Source: Fischerella sp. JS2 (GTDB lineage Bacteria; Cyanobacteriota; Cyanobacteriia; Cyanobacteriales; Nostocaceae). From it: a stretch of DNA of 64,000 bases. Of this stretch, positions 62,659 to 64,000 are shown one piece after another. Within the stretch, counting starts at the first letter, position 1; each line of letters opens with the position of its first letter. The notes beneath the pieces were generated by a model. It made no database searches. It was not told the DNA's origin and saw only the letters and a list, made by a program, of their open reading frames with translations. Position numbers and translations under genes: made by a program. Where the stretch lies: positions 3,286,001-3,350,000 of the forward strand of contig NZ_CP135918.1 of the NCBI RefSeq assembly GCF_032393985.1. The letters run 5' to 3'.

Positions 62659-63702
62659 TCAAAACAATAATCCTACTCCCACGATCGCTATGATCACACC
62701 TGCGATCGCTCTCCAGGTAACTTTTTCGCCTAGCCACATCCCAATGGGAATCACAAACACCGGACTAGTTTGCACTAAGGTAGAAGCAACCCCCGCAGCA
62801 GTATATTTTAAAGCTATTTGCTGTAACCAAATTCCTAAGTAAGTTCCGCAAAAAGCAGCAAAAATAATTGCTATTAAGACTCGCGATCGCCTAGCCTTGG
62901 CTATACTAACTAAGTTTTCCGATGGGGATTCTAAAACTTGTCTGTGCAGGTTTTGCTTGTGTAACAAAGATTTTAATACAGTATTGCAAAACGTAAAAAT
63001 CAGCAGAATCAGCACACCAGCACTCAACCGCAACAAAGCTGCCCACAAAGGGTTCATAATAGATTGTGCGAATGCTGCACGCGAAAACAAAGCCCCCACA
63101 GCATTAGCAACTGCTGCTAACACTCCAAACCCTATTCCCCGCCATAAACTTGTTGTAGCATCAGACAAAGAGGAAAATCTGCTTCTGTGTCCTCCTTGTC
63201 CCCTTTCTCCCCCCATCCCCCTGCCTTCAGGAGTCCGTTCTGTTACCACCCAAGCAACTCCTAAAATCGTCAGCAGAATCCCACACCAAGCACTGAGATT
63301 TAGCTGTTCTTGGAGAAAAATCATTGCACCAATAGCTGTTATGGGCGGGGCTAAGGTTCCCATCAGTAAAGCGCGTCGCGCTCCTAAAGTATTGATACAA
63401 GCAAAAAAGACTGTATCACCAAAACCAATACCCACTACACCACTGAGGAGAATTAGAGAAAGGGGAATGGGGGCGATGCTAGGAAATAATTCGCTACTCA
63501 GTACAATAGTAAGTAAAAGTAGAGCGATCGCAACTATGCCCTTCAGTAAGTTGAGTTGCAGAGGCGGGATACGCTCACCCAAACGCCCATACACCACAGA
63601 TGCGATCGCCCACAAACAGGCAGCAGACAAAGCTGCTATTTCACCTTGAAAACTTATGAAGAAGACAGAAGGCAGAAGGCAGAAGTGATAAGGGAATCCC
63701 AT
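62659..63702 (-). CDS. EamA/DMT-superfamily transporter
   Basis: 347 residues with ten hydrophobic helices in two halves (ALSAACLWAIASVVYGRLGE; GIGFGVLAAVANAVGALFSR), divided by a polar loop around residue 165 rich in glycine (TPEGRGMGGERGQGGHRS). Two EamA repeats show an inner-membrane metabolite or drug exporter. The native start is doubtful: the family-like text begins at SFQGEIAAL, where the codon before it is ATA (63655-63657), not ATG. The upstream ATG at 63702 adds 15 residues from low-complexity DNA and may be what is used. Confidence 0.8.
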   Translation of the reverse strand: MGFPYHFCLLPSVFFISFQGEIAALSAACLWAIASVVYGRLGERIPPLQLNLLKGIVAIALLLLTIVLSSELFPSIAPIPLSLILLSGVVGIGFGDTVFFACINTLGARRALLMGTLAPPITAIGAMIFLQEQLNLSAWCGILLTILGVAWVVTERTPEGRGMGGERGQGGHRSRFSSLSDATTSLWRGIGFGVLAAVANAVGALFSRAAFAQSIMNPLWAALLRLSAGVLILLIFTFCNTVLKSLLHKQNLHRQVLESPSENLVSIAKARRSRVLIAIIFAAFCGTYLGIWLQQIALKYTAAGVASTLVQTSPVFVIPIGMWLGEKVTWRAIAGVIIAIVGVGLLF

Positions 63703-64000
63703 AAATAAATGATTCTGTTAGCGAATTGATCAGGGGTCTAATCCCGAGCGTTATCATCAGTCTTGATAAGAGGTGTTTCAACGTACTTGAGGTATTAGCC
63801 CGCAATTTATTGCAGGGCGGGATAATGGCGCTTCTGCCTTTTAACGCTTGCCTTCCATTGAAGGCGGTTAATGACGAATTTAAAAAATTATTAAAAATAA
63901 TATTTCCCCCTTTTCAATTACTCCAAAATTTTCATATTTTAATAAAAATACTTTTATAAACATTAGCACTTAATGCACAACACTGCTAATTTTTTGCTGG
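63703..64000. other. Intergenic end of window
   Basis: AT-rich with a GC-rich core at 63795-63870. CCCGCAATTTATTGCAGGGCGGG (63799-63821 region) and CCTTCCATTGAAGG are small inverted repeats. No open frame that looks coding, and no tRNA recognised. Confidence 0.4.

Noticed and set aside
62897-63649. 250-codon plus-strand frame
   Set aside because: Antisense to the EamA transporter gene, no recognisable fold.
1-64000. tRNA, rRNA and riboswitch genes
   Set aside because: Looked for TTCGANTCC-type arms, rRNA core motifs and common riboswitch cores by eye and found none that hold together; a covariance-model scan would be decisive.

Overview
The window is cyanobacterial DNA, most likely from a filamentous, probably heterocyst-forming lineage. 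The evidence is the dense HIP1 octamers (GCGATCGC) inside and between genes, heptad repeats of the ACAACTA type, Uma2-family genes and relics, RRM-type small RNA-binding proteins, an FtsH of the cyanobacterial type, and a mycosporine-like amino acid (MAA) sunscreen cluster. No rRNA or tRNA gene was recognised.

Layout. 1-9.9 kb: housekeeping and small genes (a DUF1815 protein cut by the window edge, a succinate dehydrogenase flavoprotein, a short-chain dehydrogenase, an alpha/beta hydrolase, a YjbQ protein, an aminotransferase) with decayed Uma2 and HNH relics. 10-21.5 kb: two RRM proteins sharing a conserved upstream block, a divergent MetK, a Ca2+-type P-ATPase, a creatininase-family protein, the UV-damage endonuclease UvsE and an Hsp70-like protein. 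21.8-24.8 kb: a CRISPR array of 42 repeats and 41 spacers with no cas gene in the window. 25-33 kb: DUF1499, two L,D-transpeptidases, KDPG aldolase, a PRC-barrel/DUF2382 protein, GH57, an XRE regulator. 32.6-37.2 kb: a PRMT-like methyltransferase beside an uptake system (permease, lipoprotein binding protein, and a binding protein fused to an OmpA domain) that has no ATPase gene. 37.7-41.6 kb: FtsH, a PabC-like enzyme and a TPR-like protein.

42.7-53.2 kb is the most interesting region: mysA-mysB-mysC, then an Fe(II)/2-oxoglutarate oxygenase of the TauD/SyrP type, then an NRPS (mysE) with half a condensation domain, an adenylation domain whose specificity residues read as glycine, a carrier domain and a thioesterase. 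An IS630-family element has replaced the last residues of the thioesterase, and the native 3' end survives beyond it. A convergent small-molecule methyltransferase lies just downstream. Expected chemistry: sedoheptulose 7-phosphate to 4-deoxygadusol (MysA, MysB), to mycosporine-glycine (MysC), then attachment of a second amino acid (MysE), predicted to be glycine and so giving mycosporine-2-glycine, with possible further oxidation or methylation.

53.5-54.8 kb: an IS4-type element. 55.2-59.5 kb: an ABC exporter operon of the Gld type. 59.7-62.3 kb: PurU and a second ABC-2 exporter. 62.6-63.7 kb: an EamA transporter. Several families of short palindromic repeats are scattered between genes.
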